5,785 nt of DNA, taken from the NCBI GenBank assembly GCA_023432995.1, contig JAEZES010000143.1, positions 1-5,785 on the forward strand, written 5' to 3'. The DNA comes from Pseudomonadota bacterium. Its GTDB lineage: Bacteria; Pseudomonadota; Alphaproteobacteria; Sphingomonadales; Sphingomonadaceae. Under the pieces are notes generated by a model. That model had not been told where the DNA came from, made no database searches, and worked only from the letters and a program-made list of their open reading frames with translations. Both the position numbers and the translations under genes were made by a program. Numbering within the stretch: the first letter of the stretch is position 1; each line of letters opens with the position of its first letter. This document shows positions 4,642 to 5,785 of the stretch, in pieces.

Positions 4642-5785
4642 TCACCCTCCCGCCAGCAGGCTCGCATTGCCGCCCGCCGCCGTGGTGTCGATCGTGGTCA
4701 CCCGCTCGGTGGCGAAGCGGACGACGTAGTTCGGGCCGCCGGCCTTGGGACCGGTGCCCGAGAGCCCTTCGCCGCCGAACGGCTGGCTGCCGACGACCGC
4801 GCCGATCTGGTTGCGGTTGACGTAGAAGTTGCCGGCGCGGGCGCGCTGCTCGATCCGGCGGCGGGTCGCGTCGATGCGGCTGTGCAGCCCGAGCGTGAGG
4901 CCGTAGCCGGTGGCGTTGATATCGTCGATCACCCGGTCCAGCTCGTCGGCCGCGAAGCGGGCCACGTGAAGGATCGGTCCGAAGTTCTCGCGCTGCAGGT
5001 CGGTGATCGAATCGATCTCGACGATCGCCGGGGCGACGAAAGTGCCGCGGCTGCATTCGGCCGGCAGCTCACGCTGCCAGACCCGCCGGTGGGCGCCGCG
5101 CATCTGGGCGAGATGGACCTCGAGCGCGCGCTTGGCGTCGGCGTCGATCACCGGGCCGACATCGGTCGCTAGCTCGGCCGGATCGCCGATCACCAGCGCC
5201 TCGAAGGCGCCGCGGACCATCTCGAGCATGGCATCGGCGACGTCGTCCTGGACGTAGAGCACGCGCAACGCCGAGCAGCGCTGGCCGGCGCTCTGGAACG
5301 CCGAGCTCATCACGTCGCGCGCGACCTGCTCGGGCAGCGCCGAGGAATCGACGATCAGCGCGTTTTGGCCGCCGGTCTCGGCGATCAGCGTCGCGATCGG
5401 CGCATCGCGCGCGGCCAGCGCGCGGTTGATCGCGCGCGCGGTCTCGGTCGATCCGGTGAACGCGACCCCGGCGATCCGCGGGTCGGAGGTCAGCGCGGCG
5501 CCGACGCGCCCTTCGCCGGGAGCGAGCTGGAGCACGTCGTCGGGGATGCCTGCCTCGTGGCACAGCCTGACCGCCAGCGCGGCGATCAGCGGCGTCTGCT
5601 CGGCCGGCTTGGCGATCACCGTATTGCCCGCGGCGAGCGCCGCCGAGGCCATACCGGCGAAGATCGCCAGCGGGAAGTTCCACGGGCTGATCGTGGCGAA
5701 CACGCCCCTGCCGTGGAGCCGCAGCAGGTTCTGTTCGCCGGTCGGGCCGGGCAGCGGCTGCGGCGCCGAGAACAGCATTCGCGCC
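4642..5785 (-). CDS. putA: Proline utilization protein PutA, C-terminal P5C dehydrogenase part (partial)
   Basis: The visible 380 codons encode the aldehyde dehydrogenase half of PutA, which oxidises glutamate semialdehyde (from delta-1-pyrroline-5-carboxylate) to glutamate with NAD+; the missing N-terminal part should hold FAD proline dehydrogenase. Counting from the Met codon at 5776-5778, SPWNFP has oxyanion-hole Asn34, KPAEQTP Lys57, FTGST the nucleotide-binding Gly109-Ser110, AETGGQNA Glu134, SAGQRCSALR the catalytic Cys168, and ENFGP Glu264-Phe266. NRNQIGAVVG (321-330), FGGEGLSGTGPKAGGP (334-349) and a final TTAAGGNASLL are typical of PutA rather than stand-alone enzymes. That Met is not the true start, since the frame stays open to the edge. 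The chain ends soon after the dehydrogenase, as in the roughly 1000-residue bifunctional PutAs lacking the extra C-terminal domain of E. coli. The stop lies 10 bases from repeat element 2. Confidence 0.95.
   Translation of the reverse strand, partial: ARMLFSAPQPLPGPTGEQNLLRLHGRGVFATISPWNFPLAIFAGMASAALAAGNTVIAKPAEQTPLIAALAVRLCHEAGIPDDVLQLAPGEGRVGAALTSDPRIAGVAFTGSTETARAINRALAARDAPIATLIAETGGQNALIVDSSALPEQVARDVMSSAFQSAGQRCSALRVLYVQDDVADAMLEMVRGAFEALVIGDPAELATDVGPVIDADAKRALEVHLAQMRGAHRRVWQRELPAECSRGTFVAPAIVEIDSITDLQRENFGPILHVARFAADELDRVIDDINATGYGLTLGLHSRIDATRRRIEQRARAGNFYVNRNQIGAVVGSQPFGGEGLSGTGPKAGGPNYVVRFATERVTTIDTTAAGGNASLLAGG

Noticed and set aside
4472..5172. Frames on both strands over the putA end and element 2
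   Set aside because: They read through hairpins and through the conserved dehydrogenase in the wrong frame; the compositions are typical of GC-rich shadow frames.
5405..5442. GC-alternating stretch in putA as a repeat or recombination site
   Set aside because: It lies in frame in the dehydrogenase and encodes Arg/Ala-rich helix residues, so codon use explains it.

Overview
The window is GC-rich DNA that looks like an alphaproteobacterium, most likely a sphingomonad (Sphingomonadales). That assignment is inferred from protein style and from two multi-hairpin intergenic repeats of the kind scattered through sphingomonad genomes; no search was run. Coding density is high. There is no tRNA, rRNA, CRISPR array, transposase or phage gene, and no gene-free stretch reaches 300 bases.

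Layout. (1) Bases 44-2191, plus strand: a complete TonB-dependent outer-membrane receptor with a His/Asp/Glu-rich segment, best read as a ZnuD-like zinc receptor. Its short leader holds nine consecutive C's and starts with what may be half of a Zur box. (2) Bases 2192-2363: a multi-hairpin repeat between convergent genes. (3) Bases 2364-3509, minus strand: a two-gene unit, a DoxX-family membrane protein followed 18 bases later by a SnoaL/NTF2-like protein. A 7-bp inverted repeat lies over the DoxX ribosome-binding region. (4) Bases 3657-3833, plus strand: a 58-residue exported peptide with a strong Shine-Dalgarno sequence, too small for most pipelines. Its TAG stop shares a CTAG palindrome with the stop of the opposing gene. 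(5) Bases 3830-4384, minus strand: dcd, dCTP deaminase. (6) Bases 4385-4641: the dcd leader and a second, different multi-hairpin repeat bounded by a perfect 12-bp inverted repeat. (7) Bases 4642-5785, minus strand: the C-terminal part of putA, the delta-1-pyrroline-5-carboxylate dehydrogenase domain, running off the right edge.

The genes do not form one pathway. The receptor concerns metal uptake, dcd makes dUTP for thymidylate synthesis, and PutA oxidises proline to glutamate. DoxX and SnoaL are probably co-transcribed but their joint job is unknown. I see no convincing new multi-gene system. The best leads are the overlooked secreted peptide, the leader features of the receptor and doxX genes, and the two structured repeats.
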